From Acidovorax sp. GBBC 1281 (GTDB lineage: Bacteria; Pseudomonadota; Gammaproteobacteria; Burkholderiales; Burkholderiaceae_C), in NCBI RefSeq assembly GCF_028473645.1, contig NZ_CP097269.1:4728501-4792500 (forward strand): 64,000 bases of DNA, written 5' to 3'. A program made the translations under genes and the position numbers. Position 1 is the stretch's first letter. Every line of letters begins with the position of its first letter. The notes beneath the pieces are model-generated. The model worked only from the letters and a program-made list of their open reading frames with translations. It was not told the DNA's origin and ran no database searches. Below, one piece after another: positions 55,870 through 64,000 of the stretch.

Positions 55870-57057
55870 TCAGCATGTTTCCGCGAACAATTCGCGGCCG
55901 ATTAGCATACGGCGAATTTCGCTGGTGCCGGCGCCGATCTCGTACAGTTTTGCATCTCTCCAGAGGCGGCCCAAGGGGTATTCGTTGATGTAACCGTTTC
56001 CGCCGAAAATCTGAACGCCCTCGCCTGCCATCCAGGTGGCTTTTTCGGCGCACCACAGAATGACGGACGCGCAGTCCTTGCGCACCTGGCGCACATGGTC
56101 GGTACCCAGCATGTCGAGGTTCTTCGCCACCGTGTAGGCAAACGAGCGGCCCGCCTGCAGCACGGTGTACATGTCGGCCACCTTGCCCTGGATCAGCTGG
56201 AATTCGCCGATGCTCTGGCCGAACTGCTTGCGGTCGTGGATGTAGGGAACCACATTGTCCATGACCGACTGCATGATCCCCAGCGGCCCGCCGGTCAGCA
56301 CCGCGCGTTCGTAATCGAGCCCGCTCATGAGAACCTTGGCACCACCGTTGACGGTGCCCAGAACCTGGCTCGCTGGCACCTCGACGTTCTCGAACACCAA
56401 CTCGCCCGTATGGCTTCCTCGCATGCCAAGCTTGTCGAGCTTTTGCGCAATGCTGAAGCCCTTCATTCCCTTTTCGATCAGAAAAGCCGTGACGCCGCGC
56501 GCGCCCAGTTCGGGCTCCGTCTTGGCGTAGACCACCAGCGTGTCGGCATCCGGGCCGTTGGTGATCCACATCTTGGTACCGTTGAGCAGGTAGTAACCAC
56601 CTTTGTCTTCAGCCTTGAGCTTCATGCTGATCACATCGGAGCCAGCACCCGGCTCGCTCATGGCCAGCGCGCCCACATGCTCGCCGCTGATCAGGCCGGG
56701 CAGGTATTTGCGTTTTTGCTCTTCGGAACCGTTGCGGTTGATCTGGTTCACGCACAGATTGCTGTGGGCGCCGTAGGACAGGCCCACCGATGCGCTGGCC
56801 CGGGAAATTTCTTCCATCGCCACCATGTGCGCGAGATATCCCATGTGCGCACCGCCGTAGGCCTCCGGCACAGTGATGCCGAGCAAGCCCAACTCGCCCA
56901 TCTTGCGCCAGAGGTCCATGGGAAATTGGTCGGTGCGATCGATCTCCGCCGCACGCGGTGCGATCTCGGCTTGCGCGAAATCGCGCACGGCATCGCGCAA
57001 CGCGTCGATGTCTTCGCCCAGTTGGAAATTCAGGCCGGGAAGGCTGGCGAGAGTCAT
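55870..57057 (-). CDS. ivd: Isovaleryl-CoA dehydrogenase
   Basis: A 395-aa FAD-dependent dehydrogenase ([20 protein letters not shown]) that makes 3-methylcrotonyl-CoA, the substrate of MccAB. The catalytic glutamate is in [13 protein letters not shown] near residue 250, its position in isovaleryl-CoA dehydrogenases, rather than the C-terminal position used by other acyl-CoA dehydrogenases. Other landmarks: [53 protein letters not shown], and [21 protein letters not shown]. It follows the thioesterase gene (37 nt) in an operon preceded by a LiuR-type palindrome, which supports control by the MerR regulator. Confidence 0.95.
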   Translation of the reverse strand: MTLASLPGLNFQLGEDIDALRDAVRDFAQAEIAPRAAEIDRTDQFPMDLWRKMGELGLLGITVPEAYGGAHMGYLAHMVAMEEISRASASVGLSYGAHSNLCVNQINRNGSEEQKRKYLPGLISGEHVGALAMSEPGAGSDVISMKLKAEDKGGYYLLNGTKMWITNGPDADTLVVYAKTEPELGARGVTAFLIEKGMKGFSIAQKLDKLGMRGSHTGELVFENVEVPASQVLGTVNGGAKVLMSGLDYERAVLTGGPLGIMQSVMDNVVPYIHDRKQFGQSIGEFQLIQGKVADMYTVLQAGRSFAYTVAKNLDMLGTDHVRQVRKDCASVILWCAEKATWMAGEGVQIFGGNGYINEYPLGRLWRDAKLYEIGAGTSEIRRMLIGRELFAETC

Positions 57058-57094
57058 GGAAGTCTCCTGTTCTTGGAATCAGTGAAGAAGAAGT

Positions 57095-57556
57095 TCAGCC
57101 GGCGACGCCATCGCGCCCGGTCACGGACATGAGCGTGCAGCCCATGGTAGCGATGAGTTTTTCCTGGCTGCCGTCAATGCCGTAGGCGCGGCCCTCGCAC
57201 ACTGTGATGGTCCGGCCCGGCTTGATGACACGGCCTTCCATGCGAAAACGGGGCCCGCGCGCCGGCGCCAGCAGGTTGATCTTGAATTCGATCGTCAACA
57301 CCGCTGCCTCGTCGGGCATCAAGGTGAAGGCCGCGTATCCGCAGGCGGAATCCAGCGCGGCGGACACCATTCCCGCATGCAAAAACCCATGCTGCTGCGT
57401 CAGAGACGGGGCCCAGTTCAATTCGATGTCCACCTCGCCAGGGGCAATGCGCCCCAGATGCGCGCCCAAAGTGTGCATCGCGCCCTGTAGCGCAAAACTA
57501 TGGGAAACGCGTTGCACATGGTCGGGGTGGGCAAGGTCAGACAGCGTGATCGGCAT
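57095..57556 (-). CDS. PaaI-type hotdog-fold thioesterase
   Basis: A 153-aa acyl-CoA thioesterase (MPITLSDLAHPDHVQRVSHS). The hotdog motif NWAPSLTQQHGFLHAGMVSAALDSACGYAA is at about residues 47-77, with the HGG-like loop replaced by HGFLHAGM, as in PaaI proteins. ITVCEGRAYG is the final strand. It is first in the isovaleryl-CoA dehydrogenase operon and its promoter region holds a perfect palindrome. It would release CoA from stalled acyl-CoA intermediates, a protective role common next to acyl-CoA catabolic genes. Confidence 0.88.
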   Translation of the reverse strand: MPITLSDLAHPDHVQRVSHSFALQGAMHTLGAHLGRIAPGEVDIELNWAPSLTQQHGFLHAGMVSAALDSACGYAAFTLMPDEAAVLTIEFKINLLAPARGPRFRMEGRVIKPGRTITVCEGRAYGIDGSQEKLIATMGCTLMSVTGRDGVAG

Positions 57557-57570
57557 GGCTTGGCTGAGTT

Positions 57571-57586
57571 ACGTTTACGTAAACGT
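57571..57586. promoter_or_regulatory. LiuR-type operator upstream of the thioesterase-ivd operon
   Basis: ACGTTTACGTAAACGT is a perfect 16-bp palindrome, 15 nt upstream of the thioesterase ATG. It resembles the TTTACGT-type operators reported for LiuR regulators of branched-chain amino-acid degradation in proteobacteria. It lies in the short gap between the regulator's end and the operon. Confidence 0.75.
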
Positions 57587-57596
57587 CAATTATGGC

Positions 57597-57995
57597 CTAT
57601 TTCTTCTTTTCTGCCTTGAGGAGCAGTGCCCGCGCTTCCTTTTCATGCTCCCGCACCTCGTCCAGATTCGCCTGAAGATCGGCCATCTGGGCTTCCAGTT
57701 GCTTGCGGTGGCCCGCCAGCACGTCCAGGAATTTACGGAGCTGCACGCCCGTGTCCCTGGGACTGTCGTAGAGATCGATGATCTCCTTCGCCTCGGTCAG
57801 CGAAAGTCCCAGGCGTTTTGCCCGCAAGGTGAGCCGCAACCGAGTGCGATCGCGAGCGGTGTAGATGCGTGTACGGGCGCCGGGTCCGGTGCGTTGGGGT
57901 TGAAGGAGGCCCATGTCTTCGTAGAAGCGCATGGCGCGGGTGGTGAGGTCGAACTCTTTGGCGAGGTCGCTGATGGTGTAGGTGGTGGCGGCCAT
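57597..57995 (-). CDS. MerR-family regulator, LiuR-like
   Basis: A 132-aa regulator. The MerR helix-turn-helix is at residues about 6-45 (YTISDLAKEFDLTTRAMRFYEDMGLLQPQR), with the wing GPGARTRIYTARDRTRL. A long C-terminal coiled coil (LRKFLDVLAGHRKQLEAQMADLQANLDEVREHEKEAR) makes the dimer. No metal-binding cysteines, as in LiuR. LiuR represses leucine/isovalerate degradation genes and is released by branched-chain acyl-CoA intermediates in known systems. Genes under it here are the thioesterase, ivd and carbonic anhydrase genes, and it likely controls itself through the second palindrome at 58073-58087. Confidence 0.9.
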   Translation of the reverse strand: MAATTYTISDLAKEFDLTTRAMRFYEDMGLLQPQRTGPGARTRIYTARDRTRLRLTLRAKRLGLSLTEAKEIIDLYDSPRDTGVQLRKFLDVLAGHRKQLEAQMADLQANLDEVREHEKEARALLLKAEKKK

Positions 57996-58072
57996 AGGAG
58001 GTGGGGGAGACTCGTGGAGTGGAGATCCATCCCTGTCAGCGGCTGCGGTGGTGGGGAGGGGGTTCGCTGACG

Positions 58073-58087
58073 TTGACGTAACGTCAA
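58073..58087. promoter_or_regulatory. LiuR-type operator upstream of the MerR regulator gene
   Basis: TTGACGT-A-ACGTCAA is a perfect 15-bp palindrome, 77 nt upstream of the regulator ATG. It shares the ACGT half-site core with the operator at 57571-57586, so the regulator probably controls itself. Confidence 0.65.
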
Positions 58088-58118
58088 TCGTAGCGTATTC
58101 GCTGGGCCTGGAGCGGAT

Positions 58119-58126
58119 TGAACTGG
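58119..58126 (+). repeat. Target-site duplication, left
   Basis: TGAACTGG directly precedes the left end of the IS66-family element and is repeated exactly at 61506-61513. Confidence 0.9.
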
Positions 58127-58232
58127 GTAAGCGTCTTCTCAGTACCCTCTGTTTTTGCTGAGGGCTGATGTGCAGGATCGGTGGTCCATGTACGCTGCGA
58201 TGGTGTGCATGAAGAACCGCTAATGCACATCA

Positions 58233-58634
58233 ATGAACGATCAAGACACCCCGAGCAAGCGCCGTCGGCGCGAGCACAGCCCGATGTTCAAGCGCGAGCT
58301 GGTCGCACGAAGCCTGGTGCCCGGCGCGTCAGTGGCCGCCGTCGCGCTGCAGGCCGGCATCAACTCGAACCTGCTGTTCGCATGGCGCCGGATGCACCTG
58401 AGCACGCAAGAGCAGCCCCAGACGCCAGCGCCGCCGCAGCCCTCGCCGATGTTGCTGCCCGTCACCATCGAAGCTGCTCCGGTTGCGCCATGCCCTTCAC
58501 CCACGGCGGCGGCGCCTCGTCAGCCTGGCGGGACCATCGAGATCGATGTCGGCGGGGCGAGGGTGCGATTGCGCGGTGCAGTCGACGAAGCCAGCGTGCG
58601 CCATGTCCTGCAGACGCTCAAGGCGCTGGCGTGA
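58233..58634 (+). CDS. tnpA: IS66 accessory protein TnpA
   Basis: A 133-aa protein of the IS66 Orf1 type (MNDQDTPSKRRRREHSPMFKRELVARSLV). The HTH-like region VPGASVAAVALQAGINSNLLFAWRRM is at about residues 30-55. A Pro/Ala linker (about 62-105) leads to a short C-terminal segment (IEIDVGGARVRLRG). It helps the transposase in IS66 elements, probably in DNA binding. Its stop overlaps the GTG start of tnpB, giving coupled translation. Confidence 0.92.
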   Translation: MNDQDTPSKRRRREHSPMFKRELVARSLVPGASVAAVALQAGINSNLLFAWRRMHLSTQEQPQTPAPPQPSPMLLPVTIEAAPVAPCPSPTAAAPRQPGGTIEIDVGGARVRLRGAVDEASVRHVLQTLKALA

Positions 58635-58978
58635 TCGGCCTTCCCACGAGCACCCGCGTCTGGATCGTTGCCGGCCACACCGACATGAGGAAGGGCTTCA
58701 ACGGCCTGTCTGCGATGGTGCAGACGGCGCTGGCGGCCAACCCCTTCTGCGGTCACGTCTTCGTCTTCCGCGGCCGGCGCGGCGACATGCTCAAGGTGCT
58801 GTGGTTCGATGGCCAGGGATTGCTTCTGCTGGCCAAGCGCCTGGAGCGCGGCCGATTCGTCTGGCCGCAGGCGCAAGGCGGCAAGGTCTCGCTCACGCCG
58901 GCACAGCTCTCGATGCTGCTCGAAGGCATCGACTGGCGCATGCCGATGCGCACAGATCAGCCTGCGCTCGCAGCTTGA
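58631..58978 (+). CDS. tnpB: IS66 accessory protein TnpB
   Basis: A 115-aa protein starting at GTG 58631 (IGLPTSTRVWIVAGHTDMRKGFNGLS), overlapping the tnpA stop by 4 nt. The TnpB signature DMRKGFNGLSAMVQ and VFVFRGRRGDMLKVLWFDGQGLLLLAKRLERGRF are complete. It is needed for IS66 transposition in studied elements. A longer in-frame start lies inside tnpA and is not used. Confidence 0.93.
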   Translation: MIGLPTSTRVWIVAGHTDMRKGFNGLSAMVQTALAANPFCGHVFVFRGRRGDMLKVLWFDGQGLLLLAKRLERGRFVWPQAQGGKVSLTPAQLSMLLEGIDWRMPMRTDQPALAA

Positions 58979-59055
58979 ACTGGGCTCAAGAATTCGTCTT
59001 CTGAACGCGCTGGTCGCGGTCGATTCCGGGTAGGTCCGATGGCATAGTAGATGGC

Positions 59056-60621
59056 GTGCCGAACACCGCCAACGCACCCCACACCGTCGACTCGCTGCTG
59101 CGTGTCGTGCAGGCCCGTGACGCGGAAGTCGCCCTGCTCAAACTGCTCGTCGACAAGCTCAAGGTGCAGTTGCTGCGCCAGGTCCGCGCCCGCTTCGGCG
59201 CCTCCAGCGAGCAGTTGGACGATCCGCAGATCGCATTGATCGAAGGTCTGCCGCTGCATGAACTCGCACCGGTCGGCAAGACACCGAAGGCGCAAGCGGC
59301 CAACAGCGAAGGCTTCGACCGCAGCCTGCCCACACACCTGCCGCGGGAGAACCATGTGTACCGGCCCGAGACATCGGATGCGCGGCGCGATGCCGCCGGC
59401 CAGGCCTGCGGCTGCAGCGCATGTGGTGGTCGGCTGCGGCAGATCGGCCAGGACGTCTCGGAACAACTGGAGTACGTGCCCTCGCGCTTCAAGGTGATCC
59501 GCCACGTGCGCCCCAAGCTCGCCTGCATGGCGTGCGAATCGATCTTCCAGGCGCCAGCGCCCAGCCGGCCCATCGCACGCGGCGTGGCCGGCCCCGGGCT
59601 GCTGGCCCACGTGCTGGTCGCCAAGTATTGCGACCACCAACCGCTGTACCGCCAGAGCCGGATCTACGCACGCGAGGGCGTCCTGATCGAGCGCTCCACG
59701 ATGGCTGGCTGGGTCGGCCAGAGCGAGAAGCTCTTGCACCCACTGGTCGCAGCGCTCGGGCGCTACGTGCTGGCGGGCTCCAAGCTCCACGCCGACGACA
59801 CGCCAGTGGCGGTGCTCTCGCCCGGGCGGGGCAAGACCAAGACCGGGCGGCTCTGGGTCTACGTGCGTGACGATCGGTCATCTGCGAGTGCAGACGCGCC
59901 CGCGGCGTGGTTGCGTTACTCGCCCGACCGCAAGGGTGAACATCCTCAGGCGCACCTGAAGAACTTCAAGGGCGTGTTGCAGGCCGATGCGTATGCCGGC
60001 TTCGCCAAGCTCTATGCAAACGGCAACGTCATCGAGGCTTCGTGCTGGGCGCATGCGCGCAGACCATTCTGGGATCTGCACGAGAGCCAGGGGCGGGCGC
60101 AGGGCTCGGTTGCAGAACAGGCCCTTCGGCGCATCGGTGCGCTGTATGCGATCGAATCCGACATCCGCGGCCGCCCACCGGATGAGCGCTGCCGGGAGCG
60201 GCAGGCGCGAGCCGGGCCGTTGCTCGAGGAACTGTTCGCCTGGTTGCGAGGGATGCTCGGGCAGGTGTGTGCCAAGTCGGAACTCGCACGCGCCATCGGC
60301 TACACGCTCACACGGCTCCGGTCGTTGACGCGCTACCGTGACGACGGTCGCATCGAGATCGACAACAACGCCGCCGAGCGCGCGCTGCGCGGCGTGAGCC
60401 TGGGCCGCAAGAACTTCATGTTCATGGGCTCGGACGCTGGGGGCGAGCGCGCCGCGGCCATCTACAGCCTGGTGGAGACGGCCAAGCTGAACGGGCTCGA
60501 CCCCGAGGCTTACCTGCGCGATGTGCTCGGGCGCATTGCGGACCATCCGATCAATCGCATCGACGAGTTGCTGCCGTGGAACATCGGCCGACACGCCGAA
60601 GACCAACGACAAGCAGCTTGA
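59056..60621 (+). CDS. tnpC: IS66 transposase TnpC
   Basis: A 521-aa DDE transposase from GTG 59056 ([14 protein letters not shown]). N-terminal leucine-zipper region (about 10-60, [18 protein letters not shown]), zinc finger with CGCSACGG near residue 116, then CMAC. Catalytic residues of the DDE domain: Asp in [11 protein letters not shown] (near 246), Asp in [10 protein letters not shown] (near 310) and Glu in [12 protein letters not shown] (near 440). The IS66 C-terminal domain ends [15 protein letters not shown]. All motifs are intact. The window shows no interruption, so the enzyme should be active. Confidence 0.95.
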   Translation: MPNTANAPHTVDSLLRVVQARDAEVALLKLLVDKLKVQLLRQVRARFGASSEQLDDPQIALIEGLPLHELAPVGKTPKAQAANSEGFDRSLPTHLPRENHVYRPETSDARRDAAGQACGCSACGGRLRQIGQDVSEQLEYVPSRFKVIRHVRPKLACMACESIFQAPAPSRPIARGVAGPGLLAHVLVAKYCDHQPLYRQSRIYAREGVLIERSTMAGWVGQSEKLLHPLVAALGRYVLAGSKLHADDTPVAVLSPGRGKTKTGRLWVYVRDDRSSASADAPAAWLRYSPDRKGEHPQAHLKNFKGVLQADAYAGFAKLYANGNVIEASCWAHARRPFWDLHESQGRAQGSVAEQALRRIGALYAIESDIRGRPPDERCRERQARAGPLLEELFAWLRGMLGQVCAKSELARAIGYTLTRLRSLTRYRDDGRIEIDNNAAERALRGVSLGRKNFMFMGSDAGGERAAAIYSLVETAKLNGLDPEAYLRDVLGRIADHPINRIDELLPWNIGRHAEDQRQAA

Positions 60622-60623
60622 GC

Positions 60624-61205
60624 ATGGCGAGCAAGGTCCAACGGATCAAGGCACCAGCGGCGATCCTGCAACTGCACATTGAATTGCGCGGCACCAAGCC
60701 CAAGGTCTGGCGCCGCGTCCTGGTGCCAGAGACGATCACCCTGGCCAAGCTGCATCTTGTGGTCCAGGCTGCCTTCGGCTGGGGCCACTCGCATCTGCAC
60801 GAGTTCATCGCTGGCGACGGCGAGCGCTATGGCACGCCAGACCCGATGCACGACGAGCCTGGCTCGATCACCAGCGAAAGCACGCGACTGACCACTGCCC
60901 TGAACCGGTCGACGCTGAGCTACGTCTACGACTTCGGGGACTACTGGGACCACCGCATCAAGGTCGAGAAGAAGATCGCACCGATGCCGCAGTTCGTGCT
61001 CCCGTTCTGTGCCGGCGGTGCCTGTGCAACGCCGCCGGAGGATTGCGGAGGCGCACCGGGCTATGCGGAGTTCGTGCGGGCCATGGCGAACCCTGACGAT
61101 CCCGAGCACGACAACCTGGTCGAATGGATCGGTGCCGATACCTGGGACCCGTTGGCCTTCGACAGCATCGAGATCAACGACCGGCTCGCCGCGATCAAGG
61201 TCTGA
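60624..61205 (+). CDS. Plasmid pRiA4b ORF-3-like protein (IS66 passenger)
   Basis: A 193-aa protein (MASKVQRIKAPAAILQLHIEL) starting 3 nt after tnpC. The family motif is LRGTKPKVWRRVLVPETITLAKLHLVVQAAFGW at about residues 20-53, followed by HSHLHEFIAGDG and SYVYDFGDYWDHRI. pRiA4b ORF-3 family proteins are common passengers of IS66-type elements; their function is unknown. A single CGGAPGYAEF cysteine region (near residue 140) also belongs to the family. Its place inside the termini shows it moves with the element. Confidence 0.9.
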   Translation: MASKVQRIKAPAAILQLHIELRGTKPKVWRRVLVPETITLAKLHLVVQAAFGWGHSHLHEFIAGDGERYGTPDPMHDEPGSITSESTRLTTALNRSTLSYVYDFGDYWDHRIKVEKKIAPMPQFVLPFCAGGACATPPEDCGGAPGYAEFVRAMANPDDPEHDNLVEWIGADTWDPLAFDSIEINDRLAAIKV

Positions 61206-61211
61206 GCGACG

Positions 61212-61457
61212 ATGTCTCGGACGAACTACATCAAGGCCCTGATCGAGGACGGCGGCGACATCACGATCGGTGCGCTGCCACCGCACGAGTGCGTCGCCAC
61301 GGCCGCCGATGGCAGCAACTGCCTGGCCATGCTCGTGCGTCGCGACGGTGAGAGCCTCAACGTCCTGCTCAAACGCTTGAACAAGGCCATCGGCCTGGCT
61401 TGGTCAAACGACACGTTCGTTGACGAGGTCAACGACGGCGAGAGCGACCTGCTGTAG
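61212..61457 (+). CDS. Small IS66 passenger protein, unknown function
   Basis: An 81-aa protein (MSRTNYIKALIEDGGDITIGA) 7 nt after the pRiA4b-type gene and before the right end. It has the cysteine-containing segments PPHECVATAADGSNCLAML and a short helical C-terminus (NVLLKRLNKAIGLAWSND). No family recognised; similar small ORFs accompany the passenger gene in some IS66 elements. It may partner with the preceding protein. Confidence 0.7.
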   Translation: MSRTNYIKALIEDGGDITIGALPPHECVATAADGSNCLAMLVRRDGESLNVLLKRLNKAIGLAWSNDTFVDEVNDGESDLL

Positions 61458-61505
61458 TTCTTCCGTCGATCCCGCGTCAAGAGGGGGGCTGAGACGGCGC
61501 TTACT

Positions 61506-61513
61506 GAACTGGC
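61506..61513 (+). repeat. Target-site duplication, right
   Basis: TGAACTGG follows the right end of the IS66 element and matches the left copy at 58119-58126 exactly. Confidence 0.9.
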
Positions 61514-61725
61514 TTGGATCGGGGCCTAGCTGATCGGAATGGCAGCGTGGTCGCGTGGTCCGTTGAATGCTTGGGGCCGACGAATAGCGCCGCATTGAAG
61601 CCTGCAATGCGTTGTCAGGCTTGGGCCGGAGGCCAAGGGGCGTATCTGACTGGAGACTGGTTCACCCAAGCAGGCTACGTTTAGCGAAGATTTGGAGGAG
61701 AGATTTTCATTCTCCAAAGCAAAGC
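61514..61725. other. Non-coding gap between the IS element and the rRNA operon terminator
   Basis: 212 bp with no convincing gene, tRNA or repeat. Confidence 0.4.
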
Positions 61726-61753
61726 GCCCCGACATCGTTGGATGTCGGGGCGA
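61726..61753 (-). terminator. rRNA operon terminator
   Basis: CGCCCCGACATC and GATGTCGGGGCG form a perfect 12-bp stem with a 4-nt loop. On the minus strand it is followed by CTTTGCTTT. It lies just past the 3' end of the 5S rRNA gene. Confidence 0.85.
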
Positions 61754-61766
61754 TTTGGGCTGTAAG

Positions 61767-61881
61767 AGCCTGACGATGACCTACTTTCACACGGGAACCC
61801 GCACTATCATCGGCGCAAAGTCGTTTCACTGTCCTGTTCGGGATGGGAAGGAGTGGGACCAACTTGCTATGGTCATCAGGC
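61767..61881 (-). rRNA. rrf: 5S ribosomal RNA
   Basis: Minus-strand sequence begins GCCTGATGACCATAGCAAGT and ends GTAGGTCATCGTCAGGCT, the paired ends of a betaproteobacterial 5S rRNA of about 115 nt. The conserved loop CCATCCCGAACAGG is present. It lies about 120 bp after the 23S gene with no tRNA between. Confidence 0.93.
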
Positions 61882-61999
61882 ATAACTTGGAGCCACCTTG
61901 ATGTGATCAAGGCGGCGAATTCATAGAGTTTGGAATCAGCTTGTATTTTGACTGCGTCACTTGGCATAACAACTTGATCGAATGATGATCAAAGTTATA

Positions 62000-64000
<2,001 letters not shown>

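Larger units (their letters stand above)
58127..61505 (+). mobile_element. Intact IS66-family insertion sequence with five genes
   Basis: A 3,379-bp element. The left end reads GTAAGCGTCTTCTCAG and the right end, on the other strand, GTAAGCGCCGTCTCAG, the standard IS66 termini. An exact 8-bp duplication (TGAACTGG) flanks it, the size IS66 makes. It carries tnpA, tnpB and tnpC, then two passenger genes (pRiA4b ORF-3-like and an 81-aa protein). All frames are open, so it may be active and is recent. It separates the LiuR regulator from the rRNA operon. Confidence 0.95.

Noticed and set aside
61514-61725. Second mobile element remnant between IS66 and the rRNA terminator
   Set aside because: I found no inverted repeats, transposase fragments or duplications there.
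61882-61999. tRNA gene between 23S and 5S
   Set aside because: No cloverleaf with T-loop GGTTCRA and matching acceptor stem is visible.

Overview
The window looks like chromosomal DNA of a Comamonadaceae betaproteobacterium, most likely a plant-pathogenic Acidovorax/Paracidovorax. This rests on the GC-rich host DNA, an Omp32-type porin, a double-length UvrA, dispersed copies of a ~60-bp repeat with a CTAGGGC core, the 23S/5S rRNA type, and five perfect plant-inducible-promoter (PIP) boxes of the HrpX/HrpB type. Species assignment is inference. Most real genes lie on the minus strand; many long ORFs in other frames are shadows caused by high GC.

Layout. 1-5152: double-length UvrA, running off the left edge. 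5.4-7.8 kb: two tandem LivK-type binding proteins. 7.9-11.1 kb: small membrane protein, porin, MHS-type symporter. 11.5-12.9 kb: coupled operon of DsbA-family isomerase, DUF1289 protein and YbaK-type deacylase. 13.0-20.9 kb: M20 dipeptidase and a complete oligopeptide ABC transporter, divergent from a LysR regulator. 20.9-32.4 kb: leucine/isovalerate degradation operon (acyl-CoA synthetase, MccB, hydratase, MccA, HMG-CoA lyase plus accessory genes) with a divergent AraC regulator. 32.4-41.2 kb: PIP-box gene with an internal repeat, HAD hydrolase, repeat-bearing lipoprotein, convergent response regulator and hybrid kinase, YchJ-like, DUF4197, YetF-like and peptidase E genes. 41.3-48.8 kb: island of four paralogous kinase-fold genes (one broken) and one unknown gene; each paralog has its own PIP box. 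48.9-58.1 kb: acyl-CoA dehydrogenase, acyltransferase, SDR, thiolase, AceK, carbonic anhydrase, isovaleryl-CoA dehydrogenase, thioesterase and a LiuR-like MerR regulator with two palindromic operators. 58.1-61.5 kb: an intact IS66-family element with perfect 8-bp target duplication. 61.7-64.0 kb: rRNA operon end (5S, partial 23S) on the minus strand.

How it works together. The two catabolic blocks jointly cover leucine breakdown: isovaleryl-CoA dehydrogenase, methylcrotonyl-CoA carboxylase, methylglutaconyl-CoA hydratase, HMG-CoA lyase and thiolase. LiuR sites are seen only at the right-hand block. AceK in the same region fits a switch to acetyl-CoA/glyoxylate metabolism. The effector-like island sits between the blocks.

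The most exciting content is the PIP-box regulon. Five genes carry TTCGB-N15-TTCGB followed 30-31 nt later by a -10-like hexamer. Four belong to one family with a Pro/Ser-rich N-terminus and a PI3/4-kinase-like core (glycine-rich loop, FKP lysine, DRHxxN, IDND). These are candidate type III secreted kinases. A second unusual structure is the 115-bp repeat that has triplicated the translation start of mccA, making two 40-aa leader ORFs that end on the next start codon.
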